Numbered from the stretch's first letter, positions 25,863 to 34,766 are shown. The stretch is 64,000 nucleotides of DNA from Lysobacter ciconiae (GCF_015209725.1 NZ_CP063656.1:1781001-1845000), one strand, 5' to 3'. Made by a program: numbers and translations. Notes: generated by a model from the sequence alone, not told the origin.

Positions 25863-27125
25863 TTAACCATGCGCGCCGACCTCAGGGCCGCCGGTCGCCC
25901 GTTGCAGCGCGCGGAGGATCTTTTGCCCCGCGCGTCCGTCGGCGCTCATGCCCAGGCGCTCCTGCTCAAGCTTGATCGCGGCGCGACTGGCGCTGCCGAT
26001 CATGCCGTCGACCTCGCCGATATCGTGACCGCGTTGCAGCAGCAACGCCTGCAATTCGCGGCGCTCGAGGCGCGACAGCCCCGGATCATCGGTCGGCCAT
26101 GCGGTGACCAGTCCGCCCTGCCCGCGCAGGCGGTCACTCAGCAGCGCGATCGCGAAGGCGTAGCTCTCCGCCGCGTTGTAGGAGTAGATCGCGTCGAAGT
26201 TCTTGAACACCAGGAACGCCGGCCCCGACTTGCCCGCCGGCAACATGAGCGCCGTCGCCTTGTCCGATCCGGTCAGCGGCGCTCCATCCATGCGAGTGAC
26301 GCCACGGCCGGTCCAAAACGAGAGCGGCTTGCGCGAGGTCCGCCCGGCAACCGACGCGTCGAACTCGGCTGGCAGCCGCACTTCGTAGCCCCAGGGCTCA
26401 CCGGTGCGCCAGCCCGAGCGCTTCAGATAGTTGGCCGTGGAAGCCAGCGCATCGGGAACGCTGCCGACCAGGTCGCGTCGGCCGTCGCCGTCAAAGTCCA
26501 CCGCGATGCGCCGGTAGGTGGACGGCATGAACTGGGTGTGCCCGAAGGCGCCTGCCCAGGAGCCGACCAAATTGTCCGCCGCCACGTCGCCGGCCTGGAC
26601 GATCTGCAGCGTCGCGATCAGCTCGCCGCGGAAGAACGGCTGCCGGCGGCCCATGCACGAGAGCGTAGTCAGCGACGTCAGCAACGGCCGCTTGCCGAAG
26701 GTCTTGCCGAAGTTGCTTTCCACGCCCCAGACCGCGACCACCGTCGCCGGGTCCACGCCGTGCTGGCTCTCGACCCGTTTCAGCGTGGCGGCGTGCTCGC
26801 GCAGCATCGCCTGCCCGTCCTGGACGCGCTCCGCATCGACAAGACCTGCGAGATAGTCCCAGATCGGCGTCTTGAACTCGGGCTGGCTGTCCAGCAGCGG
26901 CAGCACCGACACGTCCGGGGTCACGGTACCAACGTGCTGGTCGAATACCGCAGCGCTTATGCCGGCCCCGAGCGCCTGCGTGCGCACCCCGGCGATGCAG
27001 CGATCGAAAGCAGCGCTGTCATAGGACTCATTGGCAGGCGATGCAGACGCCTGCAGCGGAAGAGCGAGCGCGCCGAGCGCAGCCAGCACACAGGAAACAG
27101 ACCGGGAACGGGACATGGGCAGCAT
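25863..27125 (-). CDS. Lytic murein transglycosylase, MltB-like, with peptidoglycan-binding domain
   Basis: 420 residues. The signal peptide ends near ASASP; the transglycosylase SLT_2 domain (about 40-330) has catalytic E136 in WGVESNFG. A C-terminal peptidoglycan-binding-1 domain (about 345-405) follows. It cleaves the MurNAc-GlcNAc bond in the periplasm with 1,6-anhydro product formation. ATG 27125 or ATG 27116 may be the start; both keep the signal peptide and neither has a clear ribosome binding site. It begins 91 bases after tRNA-Leu on the same strand with no terminator seen between them. Confidence 0.88.
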   Translation of the reverse strand: MLPMSRSRSVSCVLAALGALALPLQASASPANESYDSAAFDRCIAGVRTQALGAGISAAVFDQHVGTVTPDVSVLPLLDSQPEFKTPIWDYLAGLVDAERVQDGQAMLREHAATLKRVESQHGVDPATVVAVWGVESNFGKTFGKRPLLTSLTTLSCMGRRQPFFRGELIATLQIVQAGDVAADNLVGSWAGAFGHTQFMPSTYRRIAVDFDGDGRRDLVGSVPDALASTANYLKRSGWRTGEPWGYEVRLPAEFDASVAGRTSRKPLSFWTGRGVTRMDGAPLTGSDKATALMLPAGKSGPAFLVFKNFDAIYSYNAAESYAFAIALLSDRLRGQGGLVTAWPTDDPGLSRLERRELQALLLQRGHDIGEVDGMIGSASRAAIKLEQERLGMSADGRAGQKILRALQRATGGPEVGAHG

Positions 27126-27216
27126 CGCGAGAGTCGGGGGATGGCGCCCATGTTCGCATCGTCCGGCAGCAACGGCGCGAGGATCGGTTCAGCAAGCCGC
27201 ATCCGACGCTGCGACG

Positions 27217-27303
27217 TGGTGCCCGGACCGGGAATCGAACCCGGATAGCCTTGCGGCTGACGGATTTTAAGTCCGTTGCGTCTACCAGTTCCGCCATCCG
27301 GGC
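27217..27303 (-). tRNA. leuZ-type: tRNA-Leu (anticodon TAA)
   Basis: 87 bases including CCA, with the long variable arm of a class II tRNA. Acceptor arms GCCCGGA/TCCGGGC pair fully. The anticodon stem ACGGA/TCCGT encloses CTTAAAA, giving TAA, which reads leucine TTA/TTG. This is the isoacceptor of E. coli leuZ, which there follows glyW and cysT; here those two lie 7 kb away across the copper cluster. Confidence 0.95.
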
Positions 27304-27328
27304 TGAGGAGGCGCGCTGCAGCAACGTC

Positions 27329-27357
27329 ATTGTACGGACGCGGCTCGGCTCCGAGAA
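27329..27357 (-). promoter_or_regulatory. Probable promoter of tRNA-Leu
   Basis: On the minus strand a -10 box TACAAT (27329-27334) lies 25 bases before the tRNA 5' end. The best -35 at 17-base spacing is TTCTCG (27352-27357), a weak match. The rest of the 218-base gap at 27304-27521 shows no gene and should also hold the promoter of the copper cluster, which I cannot place. Confidence 0.5.
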
Positions 27358-27521
27358 CTTTCGGCCGCTCATGCGGCGGTTTGCCGATTTCGCGGCACCG
27401 GTGTTTCACGGGATGCGCACCGGTTGGGGCGAGACAGTGTCCGTGATACGGGCATTCCAACCTGCCGTATTTGTTGACGCCCGCCGGCACCAAACCGGCC
27501 CACACCCGGAGGGAATCATCG

Positions 27522-28016
27522 ATGTCCAAGTACATGAAGTTCGGCGCCATGATCGCCACGTCCACGGTGGTGATGTTCATCCTGATGTACCTCAACACCT
27601 ACGCGACCGACCACATCTTCTTCAGCGAGACCCGCCTTTACATGGCGATCGTCATGGGAGCATCCATGGCCATCGTGATGCTGCTCTTCATGCTCAAGAT
27701 GTATGAGAGCGCCGCAACCAACGTCGCCATTCTGGTCGGCAGCGTGGCCGTTTTCGCGCTTGCCTTGTGGCTGGTCCGCAGCCAGGAGACCGTGGACGAC
27801 GTCTCCTACATGCGGGCGATGATTCCGCATCACTCGATCGCCATCCTCACCAGCGGCCGCGCCCACATTCGCGATCCGCGTGTGCGCGAACTTGCCGACG
27901 GCATCATCGAGGCGCAGGTCCGCGAGATCGACGAGATGAAGACGCTCATCAAGGACCTGGAGGCCAACCCGGTGCCGAAGGGTGCTCCGGACCTGCCGCC
28001 GGTGCAGCCTGAATAG
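27522..28016 (+). CDS. DUF305-type membrane protein, first gene of copper cluster
   Basis: 164 residues. Three hydrophobic helices (about 7-27, 38-60, 68-88) precede a short soluble part (about 90-150) with the DUF305 hallmark MxxMIPHHSIAI, whose paired His and Met residues are plausible metal ligands. A GGAGGG box precedes the ATG. DUF305 proteins are repeatedly found with copper or silver resistance genes but are not biochemically defined. It lies 42 bases before copL and probably leads the same transcript. Confidence 0.75.
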   Translation: MSKYMKFGAMIATSTVVMFILMYLNTYATDHIFFSETRLYMAIVMGASMAIVMLLFMLKMYESAATNVAILVGSVAVFALALWLVRSQETVDDVSYMRAMIPHHSIAILTSGRAHIRDPRVRELADGIIEAQVREIDEMKTLIKDLEANPVPKGAPDLPPVQPE

Positions 28017-28058
28017 CTGCGGCGCGGGCGTCATTTCTTTGCTTTAAAGTAGACAGCG

Positions 28059-28451
28059 ATGCCAATCCCACACCTGCTACTGCGTGTCCTGCTTTGCCTG
28101 GCGCTGGTCCTCAATGGATCGGGACTCGCCGTGGCTGCGACGCAGATGCATGTGCAGCACGTCGGCATGGCCGATGCGGTGTCCGCCACGGATGACCACG
28201 AGGACTGCGCTGGTCACGCGCAGCGGGCATTACCTGACCTTGCCGGCGCAGCCTGCGACAGCCATTCCCTGGCGGCAGATTGCTGTGAGGACTCGTCGTG
28301 TGACGCGGCCTGCCCGGCAGGGATGCTGTGGACCGTGACAGTACCGGCGCAGGCCTGGCGCCTGGCGCCGCAGGTGCTGGTCGACCACCAAACGATCTCC
28401 GACCACGCGGCGCCGGTGCTGCAGGGTCGATACCGACCTCCGATCGGTTAA
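28059..28451 (+). CDS. copL: CopL-family copper-responsive protein
   Basis: 130 residues with an N-terminal signal (ALVLNGSGLAVA) and a Cys/His-rich middle (HEDCAGH, then CDSH, CCEDSSC and CPAG within residues 47-88). Such a Cys/His pattern and position directly before copAB define CopL of Xanthomonas, where copL is needed for copper-inducible expression of copAB. How it acts is unresolved; a direct metal-sensing or cis-acting leader role are both possible. The gene ends 129 bases before copA. Confidence 0.82.
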   Translation: MPIPHLLLRVLLCLALVLNGSGLAVAATQMHVQHVGMADAVSATDDHEDCAGHAQRALPDLAGAACDSHSLAADCCEDSSCDAACPAGMLWTVTVPAQAWRLAPQVLVDHQTISDHAAPVLQGRYRPPIG

Positions 28452-28580
28452 GTCCGGTCGCCCGCGCGGCGGCCGTTTCCATTTGCCTTCCATGCGCGCG
28501 TGCTCGACGCGGTGGCGGCAAGTGTCGAGCGATTCCGCTTTTGCGCGGACCACGACTTATCCGAATTCGCGGAGTGATCC

Positions 28581-30395
28581 ATGTCTACCGATTCTTCCGG
28601 CCGGCCTCCGGCGGCGCCTTCCCGACGACGTTTCGTCACGGGCCTGGCCGCTGGCGGCCTCGCTGCCGGCATGGGCCTCTGGCGGCTGCCCGCGTTCGCC
28701 GCCGCAGGCCAGGCACCGGGGCTGCAGACCCTCAGCGGCACCGATTTCGACCTGTCCATTGGCGGCTCGATGGTCAATTTCACCGGCAGCGCGCGGCCCG
28801 CCGTCACCGTCAATGGCACTTTGCCGGCTCCGCTGCTGCGCTGGCGCGAAGGCGACACGGTGACGGTGCGTGTGACCAACCGGCTGCGCGATGCGTATTC
28901 CTCCATCCATTGGCACGGCATCCTGCTGCCAGCCAACATGGACGGGGTTCCGGGCCTCAGCTTCGACGGCATCGCTCCCGGCGAGACCTACACCTACAAA
29001 TTCCAGCTGCAGCAGTCCGGTACCTACTGGTACCACAGCCACTCGATGTTCCAGGAGCAGGCCGGGCTGTACGGCCCTATCATCGTTGAACCGCGTGCTC
29101 CGGCGCCGTATCACTACGATCGCGAGCATGTGGTTCTGCTGTCGGACTGGACCGACATGGATCCCACCGCGCTGTTCCGGCGCATGAAGAAGGACTCCAG
29201 CTTCGACAACTACTATCAGCGCACCGTCGGCGACTTTGTCCGCGACGTGCGCGAGGACGGCCTGTCGGCGACGCTGCAGGACCGCAGGATGTGGGGACAG
29301 ATGCGGATGACGCCGTCCGACATCTCCGACATCAACGGCCACACCTACACCTTCCTGATGAATGGCACCGCGCCGTCGGGCAACTGGACCGGCCTGTTCA
29401 AGCCCGGCGAAAAAGTCCTGCTGCGCTTCATCAACGGCTCGGCGATGACCTATTTCGACGTGCGTATCCCGGGCCTGAAAATGATCGTGGTCGCCGCCGA
29501 CGGGCAGTACATCCACCCGGTTTCCGTCGACGAGTTCCGCATTGCGGTGGCCGAAACCTTCGATGTGCTGATCGAGCCGTCCGGTGCGGACGCGTTTGCG
29601 ATCTTCGCCCAGGACATGGGCCGTACCGGCTACGCGCGCGGCACGCTGGCCGTGCGGCAAGGGTTGCAGCCGCCTGTGCCACCGCTGGATCCCCGGCCCC
29701 TGCTGACCATGGACGACATGGGACATGGTGGGATGGATCACCGCAGCATGGATCACGGCAGTGGCAGCGCGGGTGCAGCGGCGAGCCCGGCCGATGGCGG
29801 ACACGCTGGCATGGACCATTCCGGCCACGACATGAGTGCAATGGCCGGCATGGACCACTCGGCCGACGGCATGCAGCAGCATCCTGCCAGCGAGACCGGC
29901 AACCCGCTGGTCGACATGCAGGCGATGTCACTGGCTCCGAAGCTGGACGATCCGGGCATGGGCCTGCGTGACAACGGCCGGAAGGTCCTGACCTACGGCG
30001 TCATGAAGAGCCTGTTCGACGATCCCGACGGCCGCGAGCCCAGCCGCGAGGTCGAGCTGCACCTGACCGGGCATATGGAGAAGTTCGCCTGGTCGTTCGA
30101 CGGGCTCAAGTTCGCGGATGTCGAACCGCTGCGACTCAACTACGGCGAGCGCATGCGCATCGTGCTGGTCAACGACACCATGATGGGCCACCCGATCCAC
30201 CTGCACGGCATGTGGAGTGACCTGGAGGACGAGAACGGCAATTTCCACCTGCGCAAGCACACCGTGGATATCCCGCCGGGCACCAAGCGCAGCTACCGCG
30301 TCCGCGCCGACGCACTGGGCCGCTGGGCCTTCCACTGCCACCTGCTTTACCACATGGAAGCCGGAATGATGCGCGAAGTGAGGGTCGAGGAATGA
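28581..30395 (+). CDS. copA: Copper resistance multicopper oxidase CopA
   Basis: 604 residues. A twin-arginine signal (SRRRFVTG) exports it folded with copper. Three cupredoxin domains follow: the first with HWHG and YHSH type 2/3 ligands (about 105-160), the last with HPIHLHG and the HCHLLYH type 1/3 cluster near the C-terminus. A Met/His-rich loop (about 375-435, many MDH and MxGM units) should bind Cu(I). CopA proteins oxidise cuprous ion in the periplasm. The stop overlaps the copB start as ATGA. Confidence 0.95.
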   Translation: MSTDSSGRPPAAPSRRRFVTGLAAGGLAAGMGLWRLPAFAAAGQAPGLQTLSGTDFDLSIGGSMVNFTGSARPAVTVNGTLPAPLLRWREGDTVTVRVTNRLRDAYSSIHWHGILLPANMDGVPGLSFDGIAPGETYTYKFQLQQSGTYWYHSHSMFQEQAGLYGPIIVEPRAPAPYHYDREHVVLLSDWTDMDPTALFRRMKKDSSFDNYYQRTVGDFVRDVREDGLSATLQDRRMWGQMRMTPSDISDINGHTYTFLMNGTAPSGNWTGLFKPGEKVLLRFINGSAMTYFDVRIPGLKMIVVAADGQYIHPVSVDEFRIAVAETFDVLIEPSGADAFAIFAQDMGRTGYARGTLAVRQGLQPPVPPLDPRPLLTMDDMGHGGMDHRSMDHGSGSAGAAASPADGGHAGMDHSGHDMSAMAGMDHSADGMQQHPASETGNPLVDMQAMSLAPKLDDPGMGLRDNGRKVLTYGVMKSLFDDPDGREPSREVELHLTGHMEKFAWSFDGLKFADVEPLRLNYGERMRIVLVNDTMMGHPIHLHGMWSDLEDENGNFHLRKHTVDIPPGTKRSYRVRADALGRWAFHCHLLYHMEAGMMREVRVEE

Positions 30396-31453
30396 GCCGC
30401 GTAAATATTCCCGCCGGGTTGGCACTCGCGCTGGGTCTGGCACTGCATGGCACCGCCGGTGCGCAGCACCATCACGGTCACGACGCGTCGACACCGGCAC
30501 CTGTCGCCCAAAACGACGCCAACCAACCGGCCCAGCCGGCGAAAAAGGCCAAAAAGAAGTCAGCGCCAGTCGATCATTCTGGGCATGGGACTCCGAAAAG
30601 CGCCTCCCCCGAAAAAGGCACGGATCACGCGGCCACGGGGCACGATGCGATGGACCACGGCTCGATGGATCACGCCGCGATAGACGATGGCGCAATGGAT
30701 CACTCGACCATGGGACATGGGGCGCAAGCGGCGAACAGCGAGCCGATCACGCCGATTCCTGCCGTAACCGACATCGATCGCGCGGCCGCATTCCCGGTGC
30801 TGCACCGGCCAATGGAACACGCGCCGGAGATCAACAGCTACGTCGTTTTCAACCGGCTGGAGGCGTGGGACGCTGACCCGGGAACCGGCCAGGCCTGGGA
30901 GGGCGAAGCCTGGATTGGCAGCGACCTCAATCGACTCTGGCTGCGCAGCGAAGTCGAGCGCAGCGGCGGCAGGACCGATGCGGCGGAACTGGAGGTCTTC
31001 TACGGTCGCAGCGTGTCGACGTGGTGGGATGTCCTGGCGGGCATCAAGCACGACTTCCAGCCGGGCGACTCACAGACCTGGGCGGCGTTCGGCGTGCAGG
31101 GTCTGGCCCCGATGAAATTCGACGTCTCGGCCACCGCCTACGTAGGCGATTCCGGCCAGACCGCAGCCAACCTGGAGGCGGAATACGAACTGCTGCTGAC
31201 CAACCGGTTGATCCTGCAGCCCCTGGTCGAGATCACCGCGTTCGGCAAGGACGATCCTCAGCGCGGCGTCGGTTCCGGATTGAGCTCGGTGGAAGCCGGA
31301 GCGCGCCTGCGATATGAGATCAATCGCAGGTTCGCCCCGTATGTGGGGGTGGCCCACGAACGTGTTTTTGGCAACACCGCCGACCTTCGCCGCGCAGACG
31401 GCGAGGACACCCGTGACACCCGCCTGGTAGCGGGCGTGCGCATCTGGTTCTAA
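30392..31453 (+). CDS. copB: Copper resistance outer-membrane protein CopB
   Basis: 353 residues. A signal peptide ends near AGAQ. A His/Met/Lys-rich segment (about 25-115) has repeated MDHxxM units like those of CopA. From about residue 125 a beta-rich CopB domain runs to the terminal Phe, as expected for an outer-membrane barrel. It probably binds or retains copper at the outer membrane. Start overlaps the copA stop by four bases. Confidence 0.92.
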   Translation: MSRVNIPAGLALALGLALHGTAGAQHHHGHDASTPAPVAQNDANQPAQPAKKAKKKSAPVDHSGHGTPKSASPEKGTDHAATGHDAMDHGSMDHAAIDDGAMDHSTMGHGAQAANSEPITPIPAVTDIDRAAAFPVLHRPMEHAPEINSYVVFNRLEAWDADPGTGQAWEGEAWIGSDLNRLWLRSEVERSGGRTDAAELEVFYGRSVSTWWDVLAGIKHDFQPGDSQTWAAFGVQGLAPMKFDVSATAYVGDSGQTAANLEAEYELLLTNRLILQPLVEITAFGKDDPQRGVGSGLSSVEAGARLRYEINRRFAPYVGVAHERVFGNTADLRRADGEDTRDTRLVAGVRIWF

Positions 31454-31466
31454 TGGAGCACCGATC

Positions 31467-32012
31467 ATGCAACGCAATCGACTCGTCTTCCTGACCCTCG
31501 CCCTCGCCTCCGTGCATGCGCTCACGGCGTGTGCCGCAGCGCCGGACAACAATCCCGCGATGGCTACTGCAGCGACACCCACAAGCCCATCGCAAACCGC
31601 CGTCCACACTTCGGTCCCGGACGAATCGGCGCTGCCGATGATGGTCGTCAGCAAGAGCGCGAGCTGCGGCTGCTGCCACCTGTGGGTGGAACACATGCAG
31701 AAGGCCGGCTTCACGGTGGAGGTTGTGAATACCGAAGACCTCAATCCCATCAAGGAGCGCGTTGGCGTCCCCTACCGCAAGGGCTCGTGCCACACCGCGG
31801 AAGTCGGCGGCTATTTCGTCGAGGGCCATGTCCCCGCCGACGACATCAAGCGCCTGCTCGCCGAGCGCCCCGATGCCAAGGGCCTGGTCGTGCCCGGCAT
31901 GCCGGCCGGCTCGCCGGGCATGGAGCTCCCCGACGGACGCGTGCAGCCCTATGTCGTCGAGCTGGTCGCCAACGACGGCACCACGTCGGAGTTTTCCCGC
32001 CACGGGGATTGA
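31467..32012 (+). CDS. DUF411 metal-binding protein (CopG-like)
   Basis: 181 residues. The N-terminus has a signal followed by ACAA, which may be a lipobox. The thioredoxin-like DUF411 domain (about 60-175) has the Cys cluster SCGCCHLW and a later GSCHTAEV with Cys and His. DUF411 proteins of copper clusters (CopG) are thought to bind copper and possibly a cluster or act in redox. The gene follows copB by 13 bases. Confidence 0.82.
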   Translation: MQRNRLVFLTLALASVHALTACAAAPDNNPAMATAATPTSPSQTAVHTSVPDESALPMMVVSKSASCGCCHLWVEHMQKAGFTVEVVNTEDLNPIKERVGVPYRKGSCHTAEVGGYFVEGHVPADDIKRLLAERPDAKGLVVPGMPAGSPGMELPDGRVQPYVVELVANDGTTSEFSRHGD

Positions 32013-32076
32013 GCCGCGCCGCACACACCCAGCCTCGCAGATCCTGCCATCGCCATCGCCGCCCCGGGAGGGACCC

Positions 32077-34395
32077 ATGAACAACCCCCATCACCAGAAG
32101 GACTCCGCTGAGGGGAGCGCGGTCACCGATCCGGTCTGTGGCATGCAGGTGGATCCTGAGACGACCGCACACCACGCCGAGCACGAAGGCACGACCCGCC
32201 ACTTCTGCTCGGCCCGCTGCCGGGAGCGCTTCATCGCTGATCCGGCACGCTATCTTGACCCGCAAGCCGAAGACGCCGCCCCGCCAGCACCGGAAGGGGC
32301 GATCTACACCTGCCCCATGCATCCCGAGATCCGTCAGGAAGGACCCGGCACCTGCCCGATCTGCGGCATGGCGCTGGAACCGGAAATGCCGGGTCTGGAC
32401 GATGAGGAAAATCCTGAGCTGCGTGATTTCAGCCGGCGCTTCTGGTGGACCCTGCCACTTTCGGTCGTCGTGATGGTGCTGGCCATGTTTGGCCACCGCT
32501 TCCCCGCATTGTCAGTGGAGACGCGCACCTGGATCGAATTCGCGCTGACCCTGCCGGTGGTGCTGTGGGCAGGCGCGCCGTTCTTCGTGCGCGGCGTGCA
32601 GTCGGTCCGCAACCGCAGTCCCAACATGTGGACGCTGATCAGCATGGGCGTGGGCGCGGCGTTCGGCTACAGCGTCGTGGCCACGCTGGCACCCGATCTG
32701 TTCCCGGAATCGTTCCACGAGCACGGCCGGGTCGGGGTCTACTTCGAAGCCGCCTCGATGATCATCTCGCTGACGCTGCTTGGCCAGATGCTCGAGCTGC
32801 GCGCCCGGTCCAAGACCTCCACGGCGCTGAAGGCACTGCTGGGACTCGCCCCGAAGACCGCGCGCCGGCTGAACGATGACGGCACGGAAGAGGATGTCGA
32901 GCTCAGCCACGTCCACGTTGGCGATCGCCTGCGGGTCCGCCCAGGCGAGAAGGTACCGGTGGATGGCGAGGTGATCGAGGGCAGCTCCAACGTGGACGAG
33001 TCGATGCTCACCGGCGAGCCCATCCCGATCGAGAAGAGCCCCGGCTCCAAGGTCATCGGCGCCACGCTCAACGAAAGCGGCGCGCTGGTGATCCGCGCGG
33101 AAAAAGTGGGCTCGGAGACCGTCCTTTCGCAGATCGTGCAGCTGGTCTCCCAGGCGCAACGCTCGCGCGCGCCGATGCAGCGCATGGCCGACAAGGTCTC
33201 GTTCTGGTTCGTGCTGGCGGTCATCGCGATTGCCATTGCGACCTTCGTCGTCTGGGGATTCTTCGGCCCCGAGCCCTCGTGGACCTTTGCGATCGTCAAC
33301 TCGATCTCGGTGCTGATCATCGCCTGCCCCTGCGCGCTCGGGCTGGCGACACCGATGTCGATCATGGTGGCGACCGGCCGCGCCGCCGCGGAAGGCGTGC
33401 TGTTCCGCGACGCGGAAGCCATCGAGAACCTGCGCAAGATCGACGTCCTGATTGTCGACAAGACCGGGACCCTGACCGAAGGACGCCCGGCGTTCCACTC
33501 GACCCTGGCGGCCGAAGGCTTCACGGAGGACGACGTGCTGCGCCTGGCCGCCAGCCTCGACCAGGGGAGCGAGCATCCCCTGGCGGATGCGATCGTCGCC
33601 GAGGCGCGCCGGCGCGAGATGACGCTGGAAACCCCGGAGGCGTTCGAGTCGTCCACCGGCATCGGCGTACGCGGCAAGGTCGGCGGCGCCACCCTGGCGA
33701 TTGGCAACACCGCGCTGATGGACGAGGTCGGCGTGGATGCGTCGGTGCTCGCGAAACCGGCCGAAGCGTTGCGCCGGGAAGGCGCCAGCGTCATGTACCT
33801 GGCGGTCGACGGGGCCCTGGCCGGCCTGCTCGCGGTCTCCGACCCGATCAAGGCGACCACCGGCGATGCCATCAAGTCGCTGCACGAGGCGGACCTGAAG
33901 ATCGTTATGGCCACCGGCGACGGCGTCACCACCGCCAAGGCAGTCGCGGAAACACTCGGCATCGACGAGGTACACGGGGAGGTCCGCCCGCAGGACAAGA
34001 TTGAACTGGTGCAGAAGCTGCAAGCCGAAGGCCGCAAGGTCGCGATGGCCGGTGATGGCATCAACGACGCTCCTGCCCTCGCCGGCGCCGACGTCGGCAT
34101 CGCGATGGGCACCGGAACCGACGTGGCGATGTCCAGCGCGCAAGTGACGCTGGTGAAAGGCGACCTGCGCGGCATCACGCGGGCGCTGGCGATCTCCAGG
34201 GACACCGTCGCCAACATGAAGCAGAACCTGGGCTTTGCGTTTATGTACAACGCGATGGGCGTGCCGATCGCCGCGGGCGTGCTGTACCCGTTCACCGGCC
34301 TGCTGCTGAGTCCGATGATCGCCGCGCTGGCGATGAGCCTGAGCTCGGTGTCGGTGGTGGCCAACGCGCTGCGTCTGGGCACTAAAAAGGCCTGA
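32077..34395 (+). CDS. copF: Copper-translocating P1B-type ATPase
   Basis: 772 residues. A YHS domain (about 15-60, with DPVCGM) and a heavy-metal-binding domain (about 71-98, YTCPMHP and CPICGMAL) replace the usual HMA domain. Eight transmembrane helices, the CPC motif at C417-C419, the phosphorylated D461 in DKTGT, and TGEP and GDGIND motifs complete a Cu(I) exporter. Architecture with YHS and YTCPMHP domains is typical of CopF/SilP-like pumps in periplasmic copper operons. The ATG at 32077 has GGAGGG upstream. Last gene of the cluster. Confidence 0.9.
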   Translation: MNNPHHQKDSAEGSAVTDPVCGMQVDPETTAHHAEHEGTTRHFCSARCRERFIADPARYLDPQAEDAAPPAPEGAIYTCPMHPEIRQEGPGTCPICGMALEPEMPGLDDEENPELRDFSRRFWWTLPLSVVVMVLAMFGHRFPALSVETRTWIEFALTLPVVLWAGAPFFVRGVQSVRNRSPNMWTLISMGVGAAFGYSVVATLAPDLFPESFHEHGRVGVYFEAASMIISLTLLGQMLELRARSKTSTALKALLGLAPKTARRLNDDGTEEDVELSHVHVGDRLRVRPGEKVPVDGEVIEGSSNVDESMLTGEPIPIEKSPGSKVIGATLNESGALVIRAEKVGSETVLSQIVQLVSQAQRSRAPMQRMADKVSFWFVLAVIAIAIATFVVWGFFGPEPSWTFAIVNSISVLIIACPCALGLATPMSIMVATGRAAAEGVLFRDAEAIENLRKIDVLIVDKTGTLTEGRPAFHSTLAAEGFTEDDVLRLAASLDQGSEHPLADAIVAEARRREMTLETPEAFESSTGIGVRGKVGGATLAIGNTALMDEVGVDASVLAKPAEALRREGASVMYLAVDGALAGLLAVSDPIKATTGDAIKSLHEADLKIVMATGDGVTTAKAVAETLGIDEVHGEVRPQDKIELVQKLQAEGRKVAMAGDGINDAPALAGADVGIAMGTGTDVAMSSAQVTLVKGDLRGITRALAISRDTVANMKQNLGFAFMYNAMGVPIAAGVLYPFTGLLLSPMIAALAMSLSSVSVVANALRLGTKKA

Positions 34396-34419
34396 CCGGG
34401 CGCTTCCCGCGGCCAATAA

Positions 34420-34445
34420 AAAAACCCCTGACGAGTCAGGGGTTT
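34420..34445 (-). terminator. Terminator of tRNA-Cys, also at the 3' end of the copper cluster
   Basis: Perfect ten-base stem AAACCCCTGA/TCAGGGGTTT with a four-base loop. On the minus strand it is followed by a long T run and so ends tRNA-Cys transcription. On the plus strand only TTTAAC follows, so it ends the copper ATPase transcript less strongly. Confidence 0.82.
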
Positions 34446-34450
34446 AACAA

Positions 34451-34524
34451 TGGAGGCCGAGGTCGGAATCGAACCGGCGTACGCGGATTTGCAGTCCGCT
34501 GCATGACCACTCTGCCACCCGGCC
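34451..34524 (-). tRNA. cysT: tRNA-Cys (anticodon GCA)
   Basis: 74 bases including CCA. Acceptor arms GGCCGGG and CTCGGCC pair with one G-T. The anticodon stem GCGGA/TCCGC encloses CTGCAAA, giving GCA. It lies downstream of tRNA-Gly on the same strand, as in E. coli glyW-cysT. A terminator-like hairpin sits between the two, so it may have its own promoter, which I cannot identify with confidence. Confidence 0.95.
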
Positions 34525-34583
34525 GGATGACGTGTGCCACAAGGATAACCCTTGCGGCGGGAGTTGCACTGGGCAATCCCCTG

Positions 34584-34610
34584 AAAAAACAAAACCCCGA
34601 AACCGGGGCC
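34584..34610 (-). terminator. Terminator-like hairpin between tRNA-Gly and tRNA-Cys
   Basis: On the minus strand the stem CCCCG/CGGGG (extendable with G-T and A-T pairs to nine) has a GTTT loop and is followed by TTTTGTTTTTT. It lies 39 bases after the tRNA-Gly end. Confidence 0.7.
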
Positions 34611-34648
34611 TTGTTCGGTGCCACCCCGGCGTACCGTGGTGCCATGTT

Positions 34649-34724
<76 letters not shown>

Positions 34725-34738
34725 TGACTGAGCCGACT

Positions 34739-34766
34739 ATTGTAGGCATGCAGACAGAACTGTCAA
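34739..34766 (-). promoter_or_regulatory. Promoter of tRNA-Gly overlapping the pgsA stop codon
   Basis: On the minus strand a perfect -35 TTGACA (34761-34766), a 16-base spacer and -10 TACAAT (34739-34744). The TGA inside TTGACA is the pgsA stop codon (34763-34765). Confidence 0.8.

Noticed and set aside
24243..27248. A 1001-codon open frame on the plus strand across the glutamate-synthase-like and transglycosylase genes
   Set aside because: It is antisense to two well-supported genes and has a composition rich in Arg, Gln, His and Ala without any domain; long antisense frames are expected at this GC content.
27304..34450. A mobile element carrying the copper genes
   Set aside because: No integrase, transposase, terminal inverted repeat or duplicated tRNA end was found, so only the gene-order argument remains.
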